Shown here in pieces: positions 50,876-60,413 of a DNA stretch of 64,000 nt. The notes beneath the pieces are model-generated. The model saw nothing but the letters and a program-made list of their open reading frames with translations, was not told where the DNA came from and made no database searches. The stretch is from PALSA-270 sp963770245 (GTDB taxonomy: Bacteria > Acidobacteriota > Terriglobia > Terriglobales > Acidobacteriaceae), in the NCBI GenBank assembly GCA_963770245.1, contig CAVYOX010000010.1, positions 496,001 through 560,000 of the forward strand. Direction: 5' to 3'. The translations under genes and the position numbers were made by a program. Every line of letters begins with the position of its first letter. The stretch's first letter is position 1.

Positions 50876-52288
50876 CTAGTGAAATTGCCACTTCCTGATG
50901 TCGGTAAAATGTCCCGCGATGGCGGCAGCGGCTGCCATCATGGGACTGACCAGATGGGTGCGCCCGCCGCGTCCCTGTCGGCCCTCGAAGTTGCGATTGC
51001 TGGTCGAAGCGCAGCGTTCGCCGGGCTGCAGGATATCCGGGTTCATGCCCAGGCACATCGAGCATCCTGACTCGCGCCACTCGAAGCCGGCCTGCTCAAA
51101 AATCTTGTCCAGGCCTTCCCGTTCGGCGGCACGCTTCACCGCTTGCGAACCCGGCACCACCATGGCGCGAACCTTCGGATTCACCTGATAGCCTTTGGCC
51201 ACGCGGGCGGCGGCGCGCAAATCTTCCAGGCGAGAGTTGGTGCAGGAGCCGATAAACACCCGATCGACAGAAATATCTTCCATGCGAGTGCCAGCCTCGA
51301 GTCCCATGTATTCGAGCATGCGCTCGGCGGCCTGCCGATCCGCATCGCTCCTCAGTTCACTCAACTTGGGCACGCGGCCACCGATCGGCACCACCATCCC
51401 TGGATTGGTGCCCCAGGTCACAAAGGGCCCGAGCGTCGAAGCGTCGATCTCGACGAGCTTGTCGTAACGCGCCCCGGGATCGGAGGCCAGGCCGCGCCAG
51501 TGGGCCACCGACTTTTCCCACTCCGCATCCTTCGGCGCAAACCGGCGGCTCTTCACGTAGGCAAAGGTGGTCTCGTCGGGTGCCACCATGGCGGCGCGCG
51601 CGCCGGCTTCGATGCTCATGTTGCACAGGGTCATGCGGCCTTCCATGGAGAGAGCGCGCACCGCTTCCCCGGCATACTCGATCACATGCCCGGTTGCTCC
51701 ATCGGTTCCAATCTGCCCAATCACGCCGAGCGCTAGGTCTTTCGCGGTCACGCCTTCGCCCAGCCGGCCACGCACCCGGATCAGCATGGTCTTCGGCTTG
51801 CGTTGGGGCACGCACTGTGTGGCCAACACATGCTCGACTTCTGAAGTCCCGATGCCGAACGCCAAGGCTCCGAAGGCCCCGTGGGTGCTGGTGTGGCTGT
51901 CGCCGCAGACGATGGTTTTTCCCGGCTGGGTCAGCCCCAGCTCCGGTCCGATCACGTGCACAATGCCTTGCTCGGGAGAATCCATATCGAACAGCGGCAC
52001 GCCGAAGTCTCTGCAGTTTTTCTGCAAGGCTGCGATCTGGCGCGCCGCGATGGGATCGGTGATGGGGGTGCCGCGGGGTTCGGTCGGAATGTTATGGTCG
52101 ACGGTCGCAATCGTGCGCTGCGGTTGGCGCACGCGGCGGCCGGCTTCGCGCAATCCGTCGAAGGCCTGCGGAGATGTGACCTCGTGGACCAGGTGCAGAT
52201 CAATGTAAAGCAGCGGCGGTTGCCCGGGGGGAACACAGACCACGTGCTCGTCCCAAATCTTCTCGAATAAGGTGCGCGGTTCAGCCAT
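50876..52288 (-). CDS. leuC: 3-isopropylmalate dehydratase large subunit
   Basis: Catalytic subunit with a [4Fe-4S] cluster. Cluster cysteines are in the GSCTNSR and SGCSMCLGMN motifs, and the substrate region is CGDSHTSTHGAFGALAFGIGTSEVEHVLATQ. The 470-residue product starts at the ATG 52288 (MAEPRTLFEKIWDEHVV), the usual LeuC N-terminus. The frame is open much further upstream, but that extension lacks LeuC similarity and overlaps the MFS gene in another frame, so it is not used. leuD follows, and no leuA or leuB is in the window. Confidence 0.96.
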   Translation of the reverse strand: MAEPRTLFEKIWDEHVVCVPPGQPPLLYIDLHLVHEVTSPQAFDGLREAGRRVRQPQRTIATVDHNIPTEPRGTPITDPIAARQIAALQKNCRDFGVPLFDMDSPEQGIVHVIGPELGLTQPGKTIVCGDSHTSTHGAFGALAFGIGTSEVEHVLATQCVPQRKPKTMLIRVRGRLGEGVTAKDLALGVIGQIGTDGATGHVIEYAGEAVRALSMEGRMTLCNMSIEAGARAAMVAPDETTFAYVKSRRFAPKDAEWEKSVAHWRGLASDPGARYDKLVEIDASTLGPFVTWGTNPGMVVPIGGRVPKLSELRSDADRQAAERMLEYMGLEAGTRMEDISVDRVFIGSCTNSRLEDLRAAARVAKGYQVNPKVRAMVVPGSQAVKRAAEREGLDKIFEQAGFEWRESGCSMCLGMNPDILQPGERCASTSNRNFEGRQGRGGRTHLVSPMMAAAAAIAGHFTDIRKWQFH

Positions 52289-52359
52289 GGTCTTAAGAAA
52301 ATATTTTACCCTGAAACCCCAGAAGACGCGTTGCCGCACTCCGGTCCAGGCCTCCGCGC

Positions 52360-53559
52360 TCACGCCGGCTCGAGGGCTCGCCGCGCCGGCCTGCCATTCG
52401 CCACATACACCACCAGCATGCTGATCGCCCCGAAAAGAGGGACGAAGAACCCTGCGCGCAAACTGCCATAGTGCGTAGACAACGCGCCCACCAGCCATGG
52501 CAATACCGCGCCCCCCAGGTTGCCCCCGGCGAAAATGGCCCCGCTCACTCGCGTCGCAGCCCCTCCGAACCAGTGCGACAGCATGGAAATGCTGATGGGA
52601 AAAACCGACGCCAGCCCCAATCCCGCGAGGCTCGCACCGACCACCACCAGGCTCATCGATCGCGCCGCCAGCAACACGACAACTCCCAGCGATGCCAAAA
52701 CCAGGCCGGCACTGGCTACCGTCGTCTCCCGCACTCGCCGCAAAAACAGGGGAGCCGATATGCGTCCGAGCAGCAGCGCGCCCCAGAAAAAAGAGGGCGT
52801 GGTCGCCCAAAATGCGCGCGACCCCAGATCCAAGCGGCGGGCGTAGGATGCCACCCAGCCGCCCAAGGAATTTTCCGTTCCCACATAAACAAAGAACAGC
52901 ACGGCCACAAAAAATACCAGGCGATGGCTCGCAGGGCCGGCAGAAGCACCGGCAGGCCGCTCGTGGCCCGCGGGTCTCTGATCCGCCGAAAACTGAACCC
53001 AACTCAGCCCGGCGGCTAGCGCCAGCAACGTGGCTGCCGTTCCGTCGAAAAATAGAGGGACATGCTGGGAACGCTGCGCCCACGCCACCAGCAATGGACA
53101 TCCCATGGCGCCAATGCCCCACGAAGAGTTCAACAGGTTTAAGGCGGCCGCGCGGTTGCCCGGATTCGTGTCCGCGATGAACAGGTTGCCAGCGGGAGTG
53201 TTGCTGCCAAACCCGACGCCGTAAACCGAAACCGCCACCAGCCCGAGGGTCCAGTTCGCGCGGACCAGCATGGCCACGCCCGCGGCCATCAGAACCAGTC
53301 CAATGCGCAGCGTCCGACGATAGCCCAGGCGCTCGACCAGAAAGCCCGAGAGCAGCATCCCGAGCATCGAAGTCGCGAACTGGGCAACGAACAAATAGCC
53401 GGCCTGCGCATCATTCAGCAGCCAGCGCGCGGAGAACATAGGGAGCAGGGGCCCGAGCATGGTCATCACCACGCCGGTGACGATGAAGTCCGCATGGACC
53501 AGGGCAGTTCCCTTGATGGCGGATTTTGCGGGCGCGAGGGTCAACGGTCCAGTATGCAT
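52360..53559 (-). CDS. Major facilitator superfamily transporter (sugar-type)
   Basis: About 12 transmembrane helices are predicted. The loop 2-3 region contains GFLVERLGYRRTLRIGLVL, the MFS signature, and the helix-5 region has NLLNSSWGIGAMGCPLLVAWA. The pattern resembles FucP/glucose-type MFS members, but no substrate residues can be named. The ATG at 53559 is chosen; a TTG at 53583 would add 8 residues and neither has a clear Shine-Dalgarno. It lies 71 bp upstream of leuC on the same strand, possibly by chance. Length 399. Confidence 0.85.
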   Translation of the reverse strand: MHTGPLTLAPAKSAIKGTALVHADFIVTGVVMTMLGPLLPMFSARWLLNDAQAGYLFVAQFATSMLGMLLSGFLVERLGYRRTLRIGLVLMAAGVAMLVRANWTLGLVAVSVYGVGFGSNTPAGNLFIADTNPGNRAAALNLLNSSWGIGAMGCPLLVAWAQRSQHVPLFFDGTAATLLALAAGLSWVQFSADQRPAGHERPAGASAGPASHRLVFFVAVLFFVYVGTENSLGGWVASYARRLDLGSRAFWATTPSFFWGALLLGRISAPLFLRRVRETTVASAGLVLASLGVVVLLAARSMSLVVVGASLAGLGLASVFPISISMLSHWFGGAATRVSGAIFAGGNLGGAVLPWLVGALSTHYGSLRAGFFVPLFGAISMLVVYVANGRPARRALEPA

Positions 53560-53653
53560 GGCCGTGCGAAATCGGGGAAGCAAAACCGCCGGGAAGCATT
53601 TCGGCTCGGAGCTTCGGCGAGGGCAGGCAGGCCCGTCTAGGCTGTGCGTTTCG

Positions 53654-54505
53654 CTAGTAAGCCTTGACGAAAAAATATACCGTCATCCCCATGCCCACCA
53701 GGATGACCGCCGAGCGGACGGCGGTCGGTGGCAGGCGCATCGCATAGCGCGCTCCGAAATATCCTCCCAGCAGCGCGCCCACGATCATCACGGCGGCCTG
53801 CGGCCAGTAGACCGCGCGCGCCGCAATAAAGGCGATCACCGCGACCCCATTGACCGCAGTCGATAGGGCGGATTTCAAGGCATTCATGGCGTGCAGGTCG
53901 GTCATGCCCGCGGCCGCCAGCATGGCCAGGATGACGATGCCCATGCCTCCGCCGAAGTAGCCGCCGTAAATGCCGATCAGCAGTTGGAAAAAGGATGCGG
54001 CCAGGATGGCGAGGGTCGTGGCCTCATGGCCGGCGCCCGAGCCACGCTGGGCCGCCAACTTCCTGCCGAACAGGAACAGCAGGGTCGCCACCAGCATCAG
54101 CCAGGGCAGCACGCGCATGAAGGTGTGCGCTGGCGTCTTCAGCAGCAGGAAAGCGCCCATGGTGCCGCCCACAACGCTGGCCACAAGCAAAGGCACCAGC
54201 ATGCGCTTGGGCATATCCAAGCGGTTGCGATAGGCTCCGGTGCTCGCGGTCACGCCTGTCCAAAGAGCTACGGTGTTGCTCGCGTTCGCAGGGATCGGCG
54301 GCACGCCGGTGAATAGGAGCGCGGGAAAGCCAATAAAGCTGCCGCCGCCGGCGACCGCATTCAACACTCCGGCCAAGATGGCGGCTGAGAAAAGGAAGAT
54401 GGCTTGGGTGAGGCTCAAGGATAAAGGTTGTATCACAGGATACAGTGCAGACGTAATCGGCGGGAAATTCGAGGGCCAAGCCCGCGCACACGACGCATGG
54501 GCCAT
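53654..54505 (-). CDS. TauE/SafE-family membrane permease
   Basis: Eight or so helices in two repeats, each with the family glycine-rich motif: NAVAGGGSFIGFPALLF in the first half and GGYFGGGMGIVILAMLAAAG in the second. Family members export sulfite, sulfoacetate or other organosulfur anions. The N-terminal ~25 residues before the first helix are unusual; the real start may be the GTG in YPVIQPLSLS. The gene is on the same strand as gyrA, about 50 bp downstream of its stop, but a shared function is not suggested. Confidence 0.85.
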   Translation of the reverse strand: MAHASCARAWPSNFPPITSALYPVIQPLSLSLTQAIFLFSAAILAGVLNAVAGGGSFIGFPALLFTGVPPIPANASNTVALWTGVTASTGAYRNRLDMPKRMLVPLLVASVVGGTMGAFLLLKTPAHTFMRVLPWLMLVATLLFLFGRKLAAQRGSGAGHEATTLAILAASFFQLLIGIYGGYFGGGMGIVILAMLAAAGMTDLHAMNALKSALSTAVNGVAVIAFIAARAVYWPQAAVMIVGALLGGYFGARYAMRLPPTAVRSAVILVGMGMTVYFFVKAY

Positions 54506-54558
54506 TCACGACACGGCTCCAAACCGCAGGCGGCGATCGCTGCCTAGGGAAACAGCGC

Positions 54559-57222
54559 CTACTGAATCAGCGTCCCCCCGTTGGTTGGCTCTTCGGGCGG
54601 GATGACGACGGCGGCGGCCACGCGATCTCCCGGCTCCAGGTGCAGCAAGCGCACACCCTGGGCAGCGCGGCCCGATTCGCGGATGGTGCTCGAATCCATG
54701 CGAATGATTTTGCCGTATTGACTGATCAGCATGACTTCGGAGTCCTCGGTCACCTGCGCGATTCCCACCACCCTGCCGTTGCGCTCTGTGGTCCGAACAT
54801 TGATCACGCCGGAGCCGCCGCGGCCTTGCAGCCGGTATTCATCGGCGGGGGTGCGTTTGCCGTAGCCGTTTTCGGTGACCGATAAAATCAGGGAGCCGCG
54901 GATCGGCAGAGTCTGGTCGGTCGCCGTGGCCTCGGGCATGCCCGCGGCGGCCTTGACCTTCTCCACGTCGGCGGCGGCTTTTTTCAGGTCCTTCGGCGTG
55001 GTGGCCATGCCGACAATGTAGTCGCCCTTGTCGAGATTCATGCCGCGGACCCCGTACGCTGGCCGTCCCATGGAACGCACGTCGGATTCATCGAAACGAA
55101 TGGCCTGGCCGTCGTGCGAGGCCAAGAACACGATTTGATTGCCGTCGGTCAGCGTGACTCCGACCAGCTCGTCCTCCTGCTCGATGCCGATGGCGATGAT
55201 GCCGCGGGACATGACGTTCGAAAAATCCTTGAGTTCCGTCTTCTTCACCGTGCCATTGCGCGTGGCGAAGAAAATGTGCCTTCCCGCTTCTTCCAGATTA
55301 CGCACCGCGAGCATGGTGCGAACCGTCTCCCCCGGCTGCAGGGACACCAGGTTGCCCACGTGTTTGCCCTTGCCGGCGGCGCTGATGTCGGGAATCTCGT
55401 AGACCTTCAGCCAGTAAACGCGCCCCGTGCTGGTGAAGATGAGGATGTAGGCATGAGTCGAGGCGATGAACAGATGTTCGACGAAATCCTCATCGCGGGT
55501 CTTCATGCCGGTACGTCCGGTGCCGCCACGGCGCTGCATGCGGTAGGTGGAGATCGGCGTGCGCTTCAGATAGCCGGAGTGGCTGACGGTGACCGCGACT
55601 TGCTCATCGGCGATGAGATCTTCGAGATGGATCTCGGCGGCCTCATCCTCGATGACGGTGCGGCGCTCATCGCCGTAGAGCTTCTTAACCTCTTCCAGCT
55701 CTTTGATGATGACGCCGCGCAGTTTCTTCTCCGAAGCCAGGATGGATTCGAACTCGGCGATGTTTTCGCGGGTGAGATTCAGCTCCTTGGTAATTTCGTC
55801 GATCGACAGCCTGGTCAGGCGATGCAACTGCAATTCCAGGATGGCATCGGCCTGGATGCCGGTGAAGGGCTTTTCGGGATTGAGCTTGGGGGCGCGGCCG
55901 CTGGTGTTGATATCAATTTTTTTGCCCCCGAAATAGGCCACCAAATTTTCCCGCGCCTCGCCGCGATTGGCGCTCGCGCGAATGATGGTGATCACGTTGT
56001 CGAGGTGATCGAGCGCGGTCAGGTAGCCTTCGAGGACGTGCTCGCGGTCTTTCGCCTTGGCCAGCAGGTAGGCGGTGCGGCGACGGACGACATCGACGCG
56101 ATGGTCGATGAAATACTTGATGGCCGCAATGAGGCCAATTTCCTTGGGCTGGCCATTGGCGACGGCCAGCAGGATCATGCTGAACCCTTCCTGCATCGAA
56201 GTGTGCTTGAAGAGCTGGTTAAGCACGATCTGCGGTTCAGACCCGCGCTTGAGCTCGATCACAATCCGCATTCCGTCGCGGTCACTTTCGTCGCGAATGT
56301 CGGAGATGTCGTCGATCACCTTGTCGTTCACCAGCTGGGCAATGCGCTCGATGAGGCGCGCCTTGTTGACCTGGTAGGGAATTTCCGTGACGACAATGGC
56401 CTCGCGGTCTTTGTTGAAAGCCTCGATGGCGGCGCGGGCGCGCATCATGAAGCGTCCGCGGCCGGTGCGGTAGGCATCGAGAATTCCGCTCTTGCCGTGA
56501 ATGATGCCGGCAGTCGGAAAGTCCGGGCCTTGCACGAATTTCAGAATGTCGGGGAGTTGGGTGGCGGGATTGTTCACCAGGGCGATCGTGGCGTCCACGA
56601 TTTCGGTAAGATTGTGCGGCGGGATGTTGGTCGCCATACCCACAGCGATGCCGTTCGAACCGTTGACCAAAAGGTTGGGAATACGCGTGGGGAGAACGTC
56701 AGGCTCGATTTCGCTGCCGTCATAGTTGGGGCGAAAGTCAACGGTTTCCTTGTCGAGATCCTCGAGCAACGTGGTAGCGACGCGCGTCAACCGGGCTTCG
56801 GTATAGCGGTCGGCCGCCGGGGGATCGCCATCGACCGAACCAAAGTTGCCTTGACCATCGACCAGCGGGTAGCGCATGGCGAAGGGCTGCGCGAGGCGCA
56901 CCAGGGCGTCGTAAACCGCCAGGTTCCCGTGCGGATGGTACTTGCCCATGACCTCTCCGACGATCCTCGCGCACTTGCGGGTCTGACGGTTGGGGGCCAG
57001 GCCCATCTGCTGCATGGTGTAGAGAATGCGGCGATGGACGGGCTTCAATCCGTCGCGCACGTCGGGCAGAGCGCGGCCAATGATGACCGACATCGAATAC
57101 TCGAGATAGGAACGGCGCATCTCCTCTTCGATATTGACCGGCTGAATGTTCAACGCGCCGGGGCTACCGCCGTCGCCCGGGGGCGGAGTCAGGGGAAGTT
57201 CAGGGTTCTTTTCGTCTGCCAT
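54559..57222 (-). CDS. gyrA: DNA gyrase subunit A
   Basis: Breakage-reunion subunit of gyrase. A ~30-residue Pro-rich N-tail precedes the winged-helix/tower domain, with active-site Tyr140 in DRYTEARLTRVA and GRALPDVRDGLKPVHRRILY before it. A coiled coil follows and six blades of the C-terminal pinwheel are recognisable, including the GyrA-box YRMQRRGGTGRTGM near residue 555. The 887 residues are normal. In the quinolone pocket the sequence reads HPHG-Asn-Leu-AVYD (residues 97-106) where E. coli has Asp82-Ser83. Good -10 and -35 elements lie about 110-140 bp upstream. gyrB is 4.3 kb upstream on the same strand. Confidence 0.97.
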   Translation of the reverse strand: MADEKNPELPLTPPPGDGGSPGALNIQPVNIEEEMRRSYLEYSMSVIIGRALPDVRDGLKPVHRRILYTMQQMGLAPNRQTRKCARIVGEVMGKYHPHGNLAVYDALVRLAQPFAMRYPLVDGQGNFGSVDGDPPAADRYTEARLTRVATTLLEDLDKETVDFRPNYDGSEIEPDVLPTRIPNLLVNGSNGIAVGMATNIPPHNLTEIVDATIALVNNPATQLPDILKFVQGPDFPTAGIIHGKSGILDAYRTGRGRFMMRARAAIEAFNKDREAIVVTEIPYQVNKARLIERIAQLVNDKVIDDISDIRDESDRDGMRIVIELKRGSEPQIVLNQLFKHTSMQEGFSMILLAVANGQPKEIGLIAAIKYFIDHRVDVVRRRTAYLLAKAKDREHVLEGYLTALDHLDNVITIIRASANRGEARENLVAYFGGKKIDINTSGRAPKLNPEKPFTGIQADAILELQLHRLTRLSIDEITKELNLTRENIAEFESILASEKKLRGVIIKELEEVKKLYGDERRTVIEDEAAEIHLEDLIADEQVAVTVSHSGYLKRTPISTYRMQRRGGTGRTGMKTRDEDFVEHLFIASTHAYILIFTSTGRVYWLKVYEIPDISAAGKGKHVGNLVSLQPGETVRTMLAVRNLEEAGRHIFFATRNGTVKKTELKDFSNVMSRGIIAIGIEQEDELVGVTLTDGNQIVFLASHDGQAIRFDESDVRSMGRPAYGVRGMNLDKGDYIVGMATTPKDLKKAAADVEKVKAAAGMPEATATDQTLPIRGSLILSVTENGYGKRTPADEYRLQGRGGSGVINVRTTERNGRVVGIAQVTEDSEVMLISQYGKIIRMDSSTIRESGRAAQGVRLLHLEPGDRVAAAVVIPPEEPTNGGTLIQ

Positions 57223-57337
57223 AAATCGAGCTCTAAGAGTCTGCGAACGCGGCCCTCCGCGAAGCCAGGTCTCGAGCTCGCGGGTTGTCGGTAACTAATT
57301 GCATTTACAGGAAGTTAATGCTTCTTCGATTACTTAA

Positions 57338-57366
57338 ATTATAGCACGGAAAAAGACCGTTTTGAA
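57338..57366 (-). promoter_or_regulatory. gyrA promoter
   Basis: On the minus strand: -35 TTCAAA (57361-57366), a 17-bp spacer, then a perfect -10 TATAAT (57338-57343). The leader is about 110 nt. Confidence 0.6.
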
Positions 57367-57463
57367 GGCCGGACGGGGAGTACCTCGCCTGGGGCCTGAG
57401 AGAAGCGCTCGGTCTAACACGGAGCCCCGATCCACCCGGTATTCATCGCTGAAACGGACATGC

Positions 57464-58135
57464 TTAGGGCTGTAGGATGACTTCATTCGGCGAGGTGGGA
57501 AGCACGAATTTTGACCCCAGCTCCTGGCTGGCTTTTGCCGTGGCCGGCAAGTCGAGGGCGGCTAGCTGGATTTTCTTGGTCCAGTAGCCATCGTTCCAAT
57601 AATCGCCGCGGGCGTAAATCATGCCGTTCGCGATGCTGTACTCGCGAATCTGTTCGCGATGGCCGTCGCGGTACACGAGCACAACCGGGGTGAGCTCGGG
57701 AGGCGCGGGCTGGGCATTGGCGGCGCGCCCAGAGGTCGATTTCACGGCTTCGGGTTCTCGATAGTCGAGCGCGACCGCGGCTCCAGGTCCGGGCGTCCCG
57801 TTGGCATTTGCGCCGCCCAAGCGCACGTAACGATCGCCCCGCCACTCGATCAGCAACGGCTCGGGCCTCGGCTCCGCCGGGGCAGGCTCAGAGGGAGACG
57901 GCATTTGGACGACGATCACTGGCGGCTCGGAGGTAGGGACAGCGGGATAGTCAGCGTACCCGTAGGGAGATCCGAGCAGCAGCCGCGAACCGGGGAAATG
58001 TCCCACTCCGGCCCGGCCGAACCGAGCCCCTGTCGGCGGACCCGGAAGGGTGATGGCAGGGCCTCGCAGCTGCGCCTGGGAGAGCGGCAACCCCGCGGCC
58101 GCTCCGAACAGCGCGATGACAAGGGTTCGATGCAT
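57464..58135 (-). CDS. Secreted uncharacterised protein with a 'DGH' motif (paralogue 2)
   Basis: Signal peptide of about 22 residues (MHRTLVIALFGAAAGLPLSQA). The mature part is Pro/Gly-rich, then a compact C-terminal module VLVYRDGHREQIREYSIANGMIYARG...KIQLAALDL. The same module, VLVFKDGHQLEVQNYAIVGAMLYDL...KIALADLDL, ends the next gene, so the two are tandem paralogues. The ATG at 58135 is 4 bp after the stop of that gene and starts the signal peptide; the longer frame is not used. No family function is known to me. Confidence 0.75.
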   Translation of the reverse strand: MHRTLVIALFGAAAGLPLSQAQLRGPAITLPGPPTGARFGRAGVGHFPGSRLLLGSPYGYADYPAVPTSEPPVIVVQMPSPSEPAPAEPRPEPLLIEWRGDRYVRLGGANANGTPGPGAAVALDYREPEAVKSTSGRAANAQPAPPELTPVVLVYRDGHREQIREYSIANGMIYARGDYWNDGYWTKKIQLAALDLPATAKASQELGSKFVLPTSPNEVILQP

Positions 58136-58139
58136 GGCG

Positions 58140-58898
58140 TCAGTTCGCTTCAGGGTTCGCGGGCAGCTGGAAATCGATGCCGCGATCATCGTTCTGTTTC
58201 GTAGTGGCAGTCAAGTCAAGATCTGCGAGCGCGATCTTCGCGCGATGTCCCGGGGTCAGGTCGTAGAGCATCGCGCCGACAATCGCGTAGTTCTGAACTT
58301 CAAGCTGGTGGCCGTCTTTGAAGACCAGTACAGTCCGGGGCTGATCGGCAACCGCAGTCGCGTCTGCCGCGACCACGCCCGGCTCGGACTCCCTATTCGG
58401 ATCGCGGGCGAGCTGGGCACGCAGATGCTCGGAGTAAGCGGCTTCGGCGGCCGCGCTCGATTGGCCCGCAGCACGGCGGTCGAAAATGGTGGGGCCGGAG
58501 GGATAGTCATTCTCTTGCGCGGAATCATCGGCTGCCGGATCCACCGCGTACACCGGGTAGGGAACGGCATAGACATCGCCCGCCAGCGGGAACAGCGGAG
58601 CGCGGCGGTGACGGTGGGGGAACAGGGGAGCATTCGAATGGTTGGGGAACTGGTTCGAGAAGCAGCAACTGAAGGCCTTCTGCCCCGAATATCCCAGCGG
58701 CCCGAGCGCAGTGACGCTCGGGGGAATTCCCGGTGCCTGGCCGAAATGACCCCCGAATCCGATCGAGGTCACTGAGGTGGGAACTCCGCGAACTTGGGCC
58801 TCGACGAGGCCGACGCCAAAAAGCACGGACAACGCGAAAGCCGCTACTGACGCTGGAATCAGCCGCCGCATAGCAAAATCATACTCCAGTTCTGCCAT
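58140..58898 (-). CDS. Secreted uncharacterised protein with a 'DGH' motif (paralogue 1)
   Basis: Signal-like segment RRLIPASVAAFALSVLFGVGLVEA, then a Gly/Pro-rich region, then the C-terminal VLVFKDGHQLEVQNYAIVGAMLYDL module (about residues 200-240) shared with its neighbour. The start at 58898 has AAGGGG 6 bases upstream; an internal ATG at 58871 would give a more standard signal peptide. Length 252. The C-terminal module looks like a small beta-sheet unit that could sit on the cell surface. It is co-transcribed with the next gene (4-bp gap). Confidence 0.75.
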   Translation of the reverse strand: MAELEYDFAMRRLIPASVAAFALSVLFGVGLVEAQVRGVPTSVTSIGFGGHFGQAPGIPPSVTALGPLGYSGQKAFSCCFSNQFPNHSNAPLFPHRHRRAPLFPLAGDVYAVPYPVYAVDPAADDSAQENDYPSGPTIFDRRAAGQSSAAAEAAYSEHLRAQLARDPNRESEPGVVAADATAVADQPRTVLVFKDGHQLEVQNYAIVGAMLYDLTPGHRAKIALADLDLTATTKQNDDRGIDFQLPANPEAN

Positions 58899-59089
58899 GA
58901 AGCGCCCCTTTTTCCCCCATCGTTCCTTAGACATTAGAACCTGCAGATTTGCCGGGAGTTGCTCGCGAGAACCGAAGCTCCGGCAGCCAAAAGGCGCCGA
59001 CCGGATCCCTCGGCCGGGAGAATCCCTCATGTCTATGAAATCATTCGCTTAGCTGGCTTCGAATACCACGGAAGCGGGTCGGGCCGGCT

Positions 59090-60340
59090 TCATCCCCTGC
59101 CGATTCCGACCAGTTCCCAGAGGTTCCAGATGGATTGAGCCATCAGCACACCCCAAATGCCCCCCATCACCAGGCTGCGATGGCGGGTTTCGAGCAAGTC
59201 GGCGCTGACTCCGGCAACAAATACGAACAGAAACGGCAGGGCCACGAACTCGAAGCCGAGTCCCGGTTGATGCGGCGTGCCGACGGCTAGAAACAGGAAC
59301 AAAGCCGCCACCAGCAGCGGAGCATGGTTGCCGAAGTACCTCGCCCGCGGCCACGCGAGATACGCGATGAGCGCCGCCGGCGTTGCGACCGCGAGCGCAG
59401 GACTACTCGCAAGCAATTGGGTCAGGACTTGGCGGTAGGCAACCCGCATTCTGAAGGCCCGCCAGCTTATGCCGAAAAAGCGCGCCTGTCGCATCCCTTC
59501 GAGGAACGCACCGGCATGAAATGAGTACGCGGCCAGGAGCAGCAGGCACCCGACCGCGCATCCCGCGGCCCAGATCGCAACCGCCGCGCCGCGCCGCGTG
59601 GGCGCCAGGTACAGCATGAAGGCCAGCGCTACCGGTACCACGATGAGGAGCGAGAATTGTGATCCAATGGCCAGAGCCAGAGAAAGGCCAAGCAGCGCAA
59701 TGCGGCGCCAGTTCCAGACCACCACTTCGCGCGGCGCGTACAGAGTGTGGGCCACAGCAATGGCGGTGAAGATCGCTCCCAATGCGCCCCATGCCGCCCC
59801 CAGCTCGGGCTGGGCAAACCAGAGCGCGCTGGCGCGCAGGATGGCGGGGGAAAAGCAGTAGAGCGTGAGCGCAATGTAACCGCCCGGGTTGCCGTAGAGA
59901 CGGCGCGACACGTACCAGAGGGATGCGCCGAGCAACAAGCCGAAACCCAGCTCGGGCGCGCGCGCCAGCCATCCCCAATCCGACATCGATTCCCGCTCGA
60001 GCGGACGCGGCCAGAGCAGAAGCGGCGCCGAGGCAGTCAGGTACCAGAGCGGCGAGTGGTAGGCATCATAGCCGCCGGCGTTATTGAACTCCCAGGCGGA
60101 CGCGGCACTGTTCTCCTCTGGGGCTTCCTCCCGAGGAGCACAGTACGGAGTTCCGGCGATGCCGGCGCGATGCCATTGCCGCAGGCCCTGCTGGACACGG
60201 AAAAGCTCGGCCTCGTTGACTCCCCCGCGCCCCAACTCGCGATCCACCAGCCAGACACACTGCGCCAGAAAAGCCACGAGCAGTAGTGCGGCGACAAACT
60301 GCGGTTCGCCGAATCGTTGGCGGCTGAAAAATCGCCCCAT
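59090..60340 (-). CDS. Polytopic membrane protein, glycosyltransferase-like (GT-C type suspected)
   Basis: At least ten hydrophobic helices and a large first extracytoplasmic loop (about residues 32-95) that carries acidic/aromatic residues (RELGRGGVNEAELFRVQQG ... YDAYHSPLWYLTASAPLL). This layout resembles GT-C/PMT-type polyprenyl-sugar transferases or DUF2723-like proteins; an acidic residue in loop 1 would be the catalytic base. The family assignment is tentative, as no exact motif is seen. Length 416. Its start overlaps, on the other strand, the extended frame of the CPBP gene, so the two are divergent. It could act in cell-surface glycan synthesis. Confidence 0.7.
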   Translation of the reverse strand: MGRFFSRQRFGEPQFVAALLLVAFLAQCVWLVDRELGRGGVNEAELFRVQQGLRQWHRAGIAGTPYCAPREEAPEENSAASAWEFNNAGGYDAYHSPLWYLTASAPLLLWPRPLERESMSDWGWLARAPELGFGLLLGASLWYVSRRLYGNPGGYIALTLYCFSPAILRASALWFAQPELGAAWGALGAIFTAIAVAHTLYAPREVVVWNWRRIALLGLSLALAIGSQFSLLIVVPVALAFMLYLAPTRRGAAVAIWAAGCAVGCLLLLAAYSFHAGAFLEGMRQARFFGISWRAFRMRVAYRQVLTQLLASSPALAVATPAALIAYLAWPRARYFGNHAPLLVAALFLFLAVGTPHQPGLGFEFVALPFLFVFVAGVSADLLETRHRSLVMGGIWGVLMAQSIWNLWELVGIGRG

Positions 60341-60413
60341 GAGACAGAGGCGAGTGTTTTACCATGTCCGGGACGGTTCCGGAAACTTCCTTGCTGCAGC
60401 AAACCGGCAAAAA

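Noticed and set aside
52289..53122. Long open extension upstream of leuC in the same frame
   Set aside because: It overlaps the MFS gene in another frame on the same strand and lacks LeuC character; the MAEPRTLFEKIW start is canonical.
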